Part shown: in pieces, positions 1-5,029 of the stretch | Layout of the letters: every line of letters starts with the position of its first letter | Position numbering within the stretch: the first letter of the stretch is position 1 | Assembly (NCBI GenBank): GCA_049672765.1 | Contig: JBATWQ010000183.1 | Coordinates: 1-8,399 of the forward strand | Direction of reading: 5' to 3' | Source: JAGQSZ01 sp049672765 | GTDB lineage: Bacteria > Actinomycetota > Acidimicrobiia > Acidimicrobiales > Microtrichaceae | DNA length: 8,399 nt | Notes under the pieces: generated by a model | What the model saw: the letters and a program-made list of their open reading frames with translations, nothing else | What the model was told of the DNA's origin: nothing | Database searches by the model: none | Program-made: the position numbers and the translations under genes

Positions 1-1
1 G

Positions 2-100
2 GTATCCGCCGGGGTCCAAATTGCCGATCCGCACTGCGTCGCCAAGACCTACCCCGGTTTCTGGCAAGATCTTGACGCTCTGAGAACTACCGGAAAGTGA
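2..100 (+). CDS. aroA: 3-phosphoshikimate 1-carboxyvinyltransferase (EPSP synthase), C-terminal end only
   Basis: Partial gene: only the last 32 codons are in the window; the 5' part lies upstream. EPSP synthase joins phosphoenolpyruvate to shikimate-3-phosphate in the cytoplasmic shikimate pathway. The visible tail reads VQIADPHCVAKTYPGFWQDL and then LDALRTTGK-like residues. This matches the family's usual C-terminus, where a D-P-x-x-V-x-K-(S/T)-(F/Y)-P-x-F-(W/F)-x-x-L pattern closes the protein. No catalytic residue can be checked in so short a piece. The stop TGA (98-100) overlaps the GTG start of cmk as GTGA, so the two are probably translationally coupled. The aroA-cmk pairing is common in bacteria and supports the assignment. 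Confidence 0.85.
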   Translation, partial: VSAGVQIADPHCVAKTYPGFWQDLDALRTTGK

Positions 101-780
101 CGATCTTGTCTGAAACAGACTCGGGCAGGACCGACCTGCGAGTCGTAGCCATAGACGGCCCAGCGGGGTCCGGAAAGTCCACGGTGGGCAAGCTGCTGGC
201 GACACGCCTGGGCCTGACCTATCTGGACACCGGCGCGATGTATCGGGGTGTGGCATTTGCGGCTCTCACGCAGCGAGCGGACCTGGGCGACACCGACAGG
301 GTCGGCCAGATCGCACGCGACGTGGATCTGAGCGTCACCGAGTCGGGAGTCCTGGTCGACGGCATCGACGCGACCGTCCAGATTCGTGGGCCCGAAGTGT
401 CGGCCGCGGTCAGCGCCGTGGCAGCCAACTCCCAGGTCCGGGACGAGCTTCGTGAACGCCAACGCGACTGGGCGAAGGTACATGGCGGGGGAGTGATCGA
501 GGGACGTGACATTGGGTCGGTCGTGTTTCCGGAAGCCCTGCTCAAGGTGTACCTGACCGCTGACCCCGAGGTCCGGGCAAGGCGACGTGCCGCCGAGATC
601 GGCGCCGACGACGCGGGTGCTGTCGCCAACGACATGGCACGACGCGATGCTGCGGACACGAAGCGTTCCGACAGCCCACTTGTAGAGCCGGACGGGGCGG
701 TCACAATCGATTCGACCGACCTGGATATCGACGCTGTGGTGGAACTGATAGCCGACCTGGTCGGGCAGAGGCAGCTATGA
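97..780 (+). CDS. cmk: Cytidylate kinase ((d)CMP kinase)
   Basis: Transfers the gamma-phosphate of ATP to CMP or dCMP in the cytoplasm, feeding CTP/dCTP synthesis and salvage. The protein is 227 aa, normal for bacterial CMP kinase. Visible motifs: P-loop GPAGSGKST (residues 21-29); the NMP-binding region with DTGAMYRG (44-51); the signature EGRDIGSVVFPEA (135-147), which contributes to CMP binding; and the LID-type stretch ARRDAADTKRSDSPL (181-195), with the Arg and Asp residues expected around the phosphates. The GTG start at 97 overlaps the aroA stop. No other start leaves the P-loop with a normal N-terminal lead, since the first internal Met falls after the P-loop. The 3' end overlaps plsC as ATGA (777-780). 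The gene therefore sits inside an aroA-cmk-plsC unit, probably cotranscribed from a promoter upstream of the window. Nothing is missing or odd in the sequence. Confidence 0.96.
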   Translation: MTILSETDSGRTDLRVVAIDGPAGSGKSTVGKLLATRLGLTYLDTGAMYRGVAFAALTQRADLGDTDRVGQIARDVDLSVTESGVLVDGIDATVQIRGPEVSAAVSAVAANSQVRDELRERQRDWAKVHGGGVIEGRDIGSVVFPEALLKVYLTADPEVRARRRAAEIGADDAGAVANDMARRDAADTKRSDSPLVEPDGAVTIDSTDLDIDAVVELIADLVGQRQL

Positions 781-1448
781 ACGCCCGACACCAGGTCGTG
801 GCCATGTCGCCCCGGTCGCGACGGATACACCGCCTGATCAGACTGATAGTGCTGACTCTGGCGAGGGTTTTGTTCCGCCTGGAGATCCGCGGCCGGGACC
901 GCCTTCCGGCTTCGGGGCCCTACATAATCGCACCGGTGCACCGTTCGAACATCGACGCGTTCATCGCGGCGTCGGCGATTCCCCACAACACGGTTATTCG
1001 CACCATGGCAAAGGACTCTCTCTGGCAGGCCGCGTGGTTCGGCAGGTTCTTGGAGCGCATGGGGGCATTCCCGGTAGATCGCGAGCGGCCCGATCGGGGA
1101 GCGCTGCGCAACTGCGAGGAGGCGCTGGCCCACGGCGAACCGCTGTTGATGTTTCCCGAAGGGCGCAGGCGTAGCGGGGAAGTGGTCGAGGAAGTGCTCG
1201 AAGGTCCCGCCTGGCTGGCTTGTCGTGCCCGGGTGCCGATCGTGCCGATCGGAATTTCGGGAACCGACCGGGCGATGCCGATCGGTTCGAAGTTCATCCG
1301 CCCGGCGAAGGTCATCATCCAGATCGGTGAACCGATTCTGCCCGACGTAGCGTTGACCGGGCGCGTTCCACACAGGTCGGTGCTCGAGTTGACCGACCGA
1401 CTACGTGACGCGATCCAGCACTACTACGACATAGCCCGCGTCGGCTGA
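777..1448 (+). CDS. plsC: 1-acyl-sn-glycerol-3-phosphate acyltransferase (PlsC/LPLAT family)
   Basis: Acylates lysophosphatidic acid to phosphatidic acid at the cytoplasmic face of the membrane, the second acylation of phospholipid synthesis. The 223-aa protein carries the family motifs in order: block I HRSNID (55-60), the HX4D catalytic pair; block II around GAFPVDRE (96-103); block III FPEGRR (126-131), which binds the glycerophosphate; and block IV VPIVPIGISG (153-162). A hydrophobic, basic-flanked stretch at about residues 18-35 could insert as a membrane anchor. The start at 777 is backed by AGAGG five nt upstream and by the 4-nt overlap with cmk; Met10 (804) is a weaker alternative. 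Exact acyl-acceptor specificity cannot be read from the sequence, as LPLATs are diverse. Its last 25 nt overlap, tail to tail, the gene on the opposite strand that ends at 1424. Confidence 0.92.
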   Translation: MNARHQVVAMSPRSRRIHRLIRLIVLTLARVLFRLEIRGRDRLPASGPYIIAPVHRSNIDAFIAASAIPHNTVIRTMAKDSLWQAAWFGRFLERMGAFPVDRERPDRGALRNCEEALAHGEPLLMFPEGRRRSGEVVEEVLEGPAWLACRARVPIVPIGISGTDRAMPIGSKFIRPAKVIIQIGEPILPDVALTGRVPHRSVLELTDRLRDAIQHYYDIARVG

Positions 1449-2098
1449 GGTCCCCGGAAGTAGGGATCGACCGATAGCGAGCCTTCATCGCTCGTGGCGT
1501 TGTCCCACCAGCCGGACGCCTGGGATATGACCAGGACCGTGATCGCCGCCAACACAACCAGCAGCACGACCGATATGACCGTCCGTCTACGGTCCCGACG
1601 CTGTCGTGAGGGCGGGGCGGGTGTGGCCGCACCCCCGACCTGGGGCGTGAGCGTCGCAGCCCACAACTCGAGCGTCGGCCATTGCGCCGGTGAGTCCGAA
1701 ACTGACCGCACTATCAGTGCCGAAAGTGCCGGTGTGAGCTTGGAGGTGACACCCGGTTCGAAGGCGTCCGACGAATCGACCGGCGGCCTCGCCATCAGCA
1801 ATTCGAAGAGCGTCTGACCCACTGCGGCGGCGCATTCGGATGGCCGGGCGCTGCGGGAAACGTCGCTCCATTCCTCGTCGCCGGCCGCGGTCTCGACCGC
1901 GGTGTCGGCAAAATCAAACCTCACCGAGCCGTCGTTTCCCAGGTTGACCTGGGCGGGGGAGAAGCGGGTGGGATCTCGGCCGTTGCGTGTCATGTCGATC
2001 AGTTCATCGACCATTGCCAACGTGATTGCCAAAGACCTCCGCGCGCCGACGGGAGCCTCGGACGCGATCAGCTCTGCCAGGTTCCGTTGTTCAGACAA
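1424..2098 (-). CDS. Putative membrane-anchored pseudokinase-like protein (degenerate Ser/Thr kinase C-lobe plus one transmembrane helix)
   Basis: I do not recognise a named family, but the 224-aa product resembles the C-lobe of a Ser/Thr kinase. Residues about 21-36 resemble the alpha-E helix. FSPAQVNLGNDGSVRFDFAD (46-65) lines up with the catalytic loop and DFG segment (D-x-K-P-x-N-I-L...DG-x-V-K-x-x-DFG). AAAVGQTLFELLMARPP (90-106) resembles the alpha-F/G region, and SPAQWPTLELWAATL (136-150) the 'dP..RP....e...L' end of a kinase fold. The catalytic Asp position is Arg, the loop Asn is Gln, DFG is DFA, and there is no N-lobe or P-loop, so ATP phosphotransfer is unlikely. A basic patch (165-172) precedes one transmembrane helix (about 173-192) and a short outer tail. 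Topology is probably cytoplasmic N-terminus, external C-terminus. The start is uncertain: TTG at 2098 overlaps the upstream gene's end by 8 nt and fits coupling; ATG at 2014 is the next option. It is probably last in the ispH unit. The gene call is fairly firm, the pseudokinase reading tentative. Confidence 0.6.
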   Translation of the reverse strand: MSEQRNLAELIASEAPVGARRSLAITLAMVDELIDMTRNGRDPTRFSPAQVNLGNDGSVRFDFADTAVETAAGDEEWSDVSRSARPSECAAAVGQTLFELLMARPPVDSSDAFEPGVTSKLTPALSALIVRSVSDSPAQWPTLELWAATLTPQVGGAATPAPPSRQRRDRRRTVISVVLLVVLAAITVLVISQASGWWDNATSDEGSLSVDPYFRGPQPTRAMS

Positions 2099-2477
2099 GG
2101 AACCCGAGGTACATCGCAAGCACGGCGAGCAGCGAGGACATCGCTCCACCGACCGCCAACATGATGACGTTTCCCTTCGCCATCTGGTGCATTGCCGCAC
2201 CGATGCCCGAGAGGAAGACGGCGGTCAGCTTGATCTCGATCCACGGGTGCTGAAGTGATCCCAGGTCACGCTCGAAGATGTTCCAGATTCCGGTCAGCAC
2301 GAGCACTCCGAAGGCGGGCCACGCCAAACGGTTGTATGCCCTTCCGGCCATCTTGGCTGCGTCACCGCCGAGGGATCGGACGGTCGGCAACAGCGCCATC
2401 ATGACGAACTGTCCGCCCACCCATATCGAAGCTGCCAGGACGTGCAGGAAGAGGCGCAGATCTCTCAGGTTGCCCAT
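2091..2477 (-). CDS. CopD-like (copper resistance D domain) small integral membrane protein
   Basis: The 128-aa product is almost entirely membrane. Four hydrophobic segments lie at about residues 7-30, 51-68, 82-99 and 104-127. The first contains LHVLAASIWVGGQFVMMALLP, which I describe as an H-x6-(I/V)-W-V-G-G pattern; with AYNRLAWPAFGVLVLTGIWN (48-67) it is typical of short CopD-family proteins of Actinobacteria. His12, His77 and His97 are possible metal or haem ligands. Longer CopD proteins are linked to copper handling, but for these short single-domain forms the role is unproven, so copper transport should not be assumed. The ATG at 2477 was chosen because it has a Shine-Dalgarno-like GAGGA about 10 nt upstream and lies 13 nt after the ispH stop. 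A longer reading frame reaching 2612 would run into ispH and adds a charged, non-conserved leader. It is cotranscribed with ispH by spacing, and its end overlaps the putative TTG start of the following gene. Confidence 0.78.
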   Translation of the reverse strand: MGNLRDLRLFLHVLAASIWVGGQFVMMALLPTVRSLGGDAAKMAGRAYNRLAWPAFGVLVLTGIWNIFERDLGSLQHPWIEIKLTAVFLSGIGAAMHQMAKGNVIMLAVGGAMSSLLAVLAMYLGFLV

Positions 2478-2490
2478 TGTCAGTGATTCC

Positions 2491-3612
2491 TCAGGCCAGG
2501 TTCGCCAGGACCGAACTGGCGGGAAGTGAGCGGTCATTGATCGATGCCCGATCCACCGGATCGGCACCGAGCCCGAAAGCTCCGAGCACATCGATGGCGA
2601 GCAGCAGGTCACGCATGTTCCGTGGTGGGGGGAAGTACTCCTCCTCGTCGGTTATGCGGATCTCTTCGACGCCATCGCGCGGGGCGAGACTTTCGAGAAC
2701 GGCTGAAACCAGTTCCTCGGGGGCCGAGGCGCCGGCGGTCACTCCCACTGTTCCGGCCAGGTCACCGGGTAGTTCGTCGGGATCGTTCACCCGGAAGACC
2801 CGTTCACAACCCGCTTCTCGGGCGAGCTTCTCAAGGGCAACCGTGTTGGAGGAGTTTGCGGACCCGATGACGACCACGGCGTCACAACGTTCGGCGATGT
2901 TCATCAGCGCCGACTGACGATTCGTGGTCGCGAAGCACAGGTCCGACCTCCCGGGCATCCAGGTCTGCGGGAACCGCTCTTTGGTGGCGTCCGCGACGTC
3001 GGCCCAGTCCCGGTGCGAGAGCGTCGTTTGCGCCAATAGAGCGACCGGTGTTTCGAAGATCGGCAGGGCGTCGACTTCTTCGATCGATTCGACCCGGTAG
3101 ACCGAATCGGGAGCCACCGCCATGGTTCCCACTGCCTCCTCGTGGCCCTCGTGGCCGACGTAGACTATCGAGTAGCCCTTGCCGGAACGCACCTTGACCT
3201 CGTGGTGCACCTTGGTGACCAGGGGACAGACCGCATCGACGACGAACCCGCCGCGTTGTTTGGCCGCCTCGACGACCTCGGGTGCTGAACCGTGGGCCGA
3301 GAGCATCACCGGGCGACCCTCGGGAACCTCGGAGATGTCGTCGACGAAAAGGACACCCAGGTCCTGGAATCGTTTGACAACACGCTGATTGTGGACGATC
3401 TCGTGATAGCAGTAGACGGGAGCGTCGAAAGCCCGGACCATCCATGCCAGTGCCTTGATCGCCATCTCTACACCGGCGCAGAAGCCCCGGGGGGCGGCAA
3501 GGAGGATCTTCTCAACCTGGGAGTCCGACGACGCATCGCCGACCGGTGCGTCGGCTGCGGTGTCATCGATCCCGTCATTGGATTGGGGCGGTGTTGTCAC
3601 TGGGACGTTCAC
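2491..3612 (-). CDS. ispH: 4-hydroxy-3-methylbut-2-enyl diphosphate reductase (IspH/LytB)
   Basis: Final enzyme of the MEP pathway: an Fe-S enzyme reducing HMBPP to IPP and DMAPP in the cytoplasm. The three cluster cysteines are present in family contexts: RGFCAG (Cys45), DAVCPLVTK (Cys129) and DLCFATTNRQ (Cys226). Substrate-binding features are also in place: EIVHN (His74), SAHG (His107), GHEGHEEAVGT (His157 and Glu159, the proton-relay Glu of the family), QTTLS (195-199), GSANSSNT (250-257) and GASAPE (294-299). At 373 aa it is longer than the roughly 316-aa E. coli enzyme. There is an acidic, Ser/Asp-rich N-terminal extension of about 34 residues before the KILLAAPRGFC core, and about 40 extra residues after the usual FPxPxxxR end. 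The start is GTG at 3612 with no Shine-Dalgarno; a second in-frame GTG lies at 3600. A TACCAT box 7 nt upstream suggests leaderless expression. It leads a unit with the CopD-like and pseudokinase-like genes. Confidence 0.96.
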   Translation of the reverse strand: MNVPVTTPPQSNDGIDDTAADAPVGDASSDSQVEKILLAAPRGFCAGVEMAIKALAWMVRAFDAPVYCYHEIVHNQRVVKRFQDLGVLFVDDISEVPEGRPVMLSAHGSAPEVVEAAKQRGGFVVDAVCPLVTKVHHEVKVRSGKGYSIVYVGHEGHEEAVGTMAVAPDSVYRVESIEEVDALPIFETPVALLAQTTLSHRDWADVADATKERFPQTWMPGRSDLCFATTNRQSALMNIAERCDAVVVIGSANSSNTVALEKLAREAGCERVFRVNDPDELPGDLAGTVGVTAGASAPEELVSAVLESLAPRDGVEEIRITDEEEYFPPPRNMRDLLLAIDVLGAFGLGADPVDRASINDRSLPASSVLANLA

Positions 3613-3619
3613 AGCAGCG

Positions 3620-3650
3620 ATGGTACCGCCGGTTGTCGGCCAGTTGTCAG
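3620..3650 (-). promoter_or_regulatory. Putative leaderless promoter of the ispH unit
   Basis: On the minus strand, TACCAT (3625-3620) fits the actinobacterial -10 pattern TAnnnT and lies 7 nt before the ispH GTG. Transcription would begin at or next to the start codon. CTGACA (3650-3645), one mismatch from TTGACA, sits 19 nt further upstream (18 nt if read as TGACAA). The lack of any Shine-Dalgarno before this GTG agrees with leaderless translation. The pattern is seen directly; promoter activity is inferred. Confidence 0.5.
3627..3648 (-). repeat. Tandem 11-bp direct repeat inside the ispH promoter
   Basis: On the minus strand, GACAACTGGCC (3648-3638) is followed immediately by GACAACCGGCG (3637-3627), with 9 of 11 bases identical. 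The two copies fill the spacer between the putative -35 and -10 boxes and are one helical turn apart, a spacing that would place two protein contacts on the same face of DNA. A 7-bp inverted repeat (ACCGCCG/CGGCGGT, plus-strand arms at 3625-3631 and 3655-3661) brackets them. This may be a regulator site or coincidence in GC-rich DNA. Confidence 0.35.
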
Positions 3651-3674
3651 AGGTCGGCGGTCACAGGCCGAATG

Positions 3675-4871
3675 TCACGGATTGTGTTTGTAGGTGGCCA
3701 CGTCATCGAACCTGGCCAGTACCTGGTCGCCCAGCCCGACCGGTTGGGCGTCGATTCCCGATCGGTACCGCAGTTCGGCGGTTACGAAGTGGCGGACCTC
3801 GGGCCAAATCTCATGAGACGGTCGGTTGAGGGGCACCGGGCAGCCGTCGTTGCCGAGCTGCAGTAGAAACTCGGGAATCGGCAGCGAGGCGGCCCTGGCA
3901 ATGGCGACGATTCCGCCGTCGCCGATGTCGCAGATGTCGCTGAACGCGTTCAGGTGTCCCGAGTCGCGCAGTTCGATCAGCTTTCGTTGACCGGCGGTCA
4001 TCTGGAAACCCAGTCGAATGTCGTCGATCGAGGCGATGTGGTCGTTCTGGGCGCCGATCCACATGACCGGCTTATCGAGCGGGATGTCGAGTCGTCCCGC
4101 CGAGGCGGCGGCGAGGAAGTACCCGGATGCGAGGGGGATGGCGGAGGGAACATCGGAACGGTCGAGCATCTGAACGGCGGTCCCGCCACCGGCTGAATGT
4201 CCCACCGGAAACACTCGGGATGCGTCGACAACGCCGCTCAGAAGTCCTGCGTCGGCTGTGGTCAATGCACGGGTCGTGTTGATCGCCTCGTCGACGACGG
4301 ACTTGTCGCTGCGAGACACCGCCGGCGGTTCGCCGAGTACGGCCTTGAGCCCACGGTCCAGGAAGTCGGGTGAGATGACCACGAATCCCCAGCTGGCCAA
4401 GTGTGTGGTCAGAAAGCTGGACTGCTGACGGAAGCTCGCGAAGCCGTGGGCGAAGAGGACCAGCGGGAACGGTCCTTCGGCGGAGGCCGGCACGTCACGG
4501 GCGGCGTCGGTCTGGTACACGGGGTCGACGGCTGGGTCGATCAGCCCGTCCAGATACGAACTGACGAAGTCCCGTATCCGGTACGAATCACCAGGAGCGT
4601 CGCCGATGTCGCCCGGGTCGACCGGATACCAGACCTCCATCTGCCTGTCGGAAAGTTCGACGGTGGTGACCCCGACCCCGAACGGACCGTGATCGGAATA
4701 GGCGGCGTCCCCGGCCCGGGGCGCGTCACTCGGGCTGGGACCGGTTGCCGGTTGGGGTGGGACGCAGGCGGCGGCGACGAGCGCCAGGGTCGCAAGAGCG
4801 ACGACGACCCCAAATGGGCGCAACCGGCGCCCGATGTCCTCGGTCCCAAGATTCGCACTTTGCCTACTCAT
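3675..4871 (-). CDS. Secreted lipoprotein, alpha/beta-hydrolase fold (PAF-acetylhydrolase/chlorophyllase/PETase-like esterase)
   Basis: Probable extracytoplasmic, lipid-anchored serine esterase of unknown substrate. The 398-aa precursor starts with a basic region (residues 14-18), a hydrophobic stretch (about 20-35) and Cys36 in LVAAAC, a usable lipobox, followed by a Pro/Ser-rich linker. The hydrolase domain shows the oxyanion-type FAHGFAS (140-146), the nucleophile elbow GHSAGGGT (224-231, Ser226), the acid Asp277 in AQNDHIAS, and His306 in DSGHLNAFSD. The order and spacing fit the fold, so the catalytic set looks intact. Cys314 and Cys344 could form a disulfide outside the cytoplasm. VWYPVDP (81-87) near the domain start is typical of PAF-acetylhydrolase/dienelactone-hydrolase relatives. 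The ATG at 4871 is fixed by GGAGG 8 nt upstream; the longer frame to 4952 would bury the signal peptide. It lies upstream of ispH on the same strand but ispH seems to have its own promoter. Substrate could be a lipid, ester metabolite or polyester; the sequence does not say which. Confidence 0.82.
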   Translation of the reverse strand: MSRQSANLGTEDIGRRLRPFGVVVALATLALVAAACVPPQPATGPSPSDAPRAGDAAYSDHGPFGVGVTTVELSDRQMEVWYPVDPGDIGDAPGDSYRIRDFVSSYLDGLIDPAVDPVYQTDAARDVPASAEGPFPLVLFAHGFASFRQQSSFLTTHLASWGFVVISPDFLDRGLKAVLGEPPAVSRSDKSVVDEAINTTRALTTADAGLLSGVVDASRVFPVGHSAGGGTAVQMLDRSDVPSAIPLASGYFLAAASAGRLDIPLDKPVMWIGAQNDHIASIDDIRLGFQMTAGQRKLIELRDSGHLNAFSDICDIGDGGIVAIARAASLPIPEFLLQLGNDGCPVPLNRPSHEIWPEVRHFVTAELRYRSGIDAQPVGLGDQVLARFDDVATYKHNP

Positions 4872-4879
4872 CAGTTGTT

Positions 4880-4884
4880 CCTCC
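4880..4884 (-). promoter_or_regulatory. Shine-Dalgarno site fixing the start of the hydrolase lipoprotein
   Basis: GGAGG on the minus strand, 8 nt before the ATG at 4871. It is the strongest ribosome-binding site on the minus strand here and rules in favour of this start over the in-frame upstream codons, which would put about 27 unneeded residues before the signal peptide. Confidence 0.85.
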
Positions 4885-4952
4885 CCGCACCGCGCCGTGT
4901 CCCCCGGAGCGTGAAGAGACTTACACCCGGGGCCCGCAGGCACAACCGCCAC

Positions 4953-4979
4953 CGGTCGCCGAGCGTCTGTGAGCGACCG
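4953..4979. repeat. Inverted repeat in the divergent intergenic region (possible operator)
   Basis: CGGTCGC (4953-4959) and GCGACCG (4973-4979) form a perfect 7-bp dyad with a 13-nt centre. It lies in the 158-nt region between the divergent hydrolase lipoprotein and DUF512 genes. No gene ends here on either strand, so a terminator role is unlikely; a binding site for a dimeric regulator is the alternative. Short GC-rich dyads also arise by chance. Confidence 0.3.
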
Positions 4980-5014
4980 CCGTGGGCCGAAGCTGCTATT
5001 TGAGGGCCATCCAC

Positions 5015-5020
5015 TAGCAT
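5015..5020 (+). promoter_or_regulatory. Putative -10 box for the DUF512-der unit
   Basis: TAGCAT matches TAnnnT and ends 9 nt before the ATG at 5030, giving a leader of only a few nt or none. Only a weak AGG (5025-5027) precedes the start. No good -35 hexamer is visible at the expected distance, so confidence is low. Confidence 0.35.
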
Positions 5021-5029
5021 CGTCAGGTC

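Noticed and set aside
219..1373. Long minus-strand open frame (384 codons) antisense to cmk and plsC
   Set aside because: It crosses two clear, coupled genes on the plus strand; its composition (Arg, Ser, Pro, His-rich, no motif) is that of a GC-rich shadow frame.
1478..1494. Small hairpin CGAGC-N7-GCTCG just after plsC, considered as a plsC terminator
   Set aside because: The stem is only 5 bp, it has no T-run, and it lies inside the opposite-strand coding region.
2478..2612. N-terminal extension of the CopD-like gene to a GTG at 2612
   Set aside because: It would overlap the 3' end of ispH by about 120 nt and adds non-membrane, unconserved residues before the first helix; the ATG at 2477 has a ribosome-binding site.
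3292..3693. Plus-strand frame opposite the 5' end of ispH and its promoter
   Set aside because: It lies against conserved IspH cysteine and histidine motifs; no domain or convincing start signal is seen.
4401..5003. Plus-strand 200-codon frame opposite the hydrolase lipoprotein, reaching into the divergent intergenic region
   Set aside because: The minus-strand gene has a signal peptide, catalytic triad and a good ribosome-binding site; the plus frame has low-complexity Gly/Arg content and no recognisable domain.
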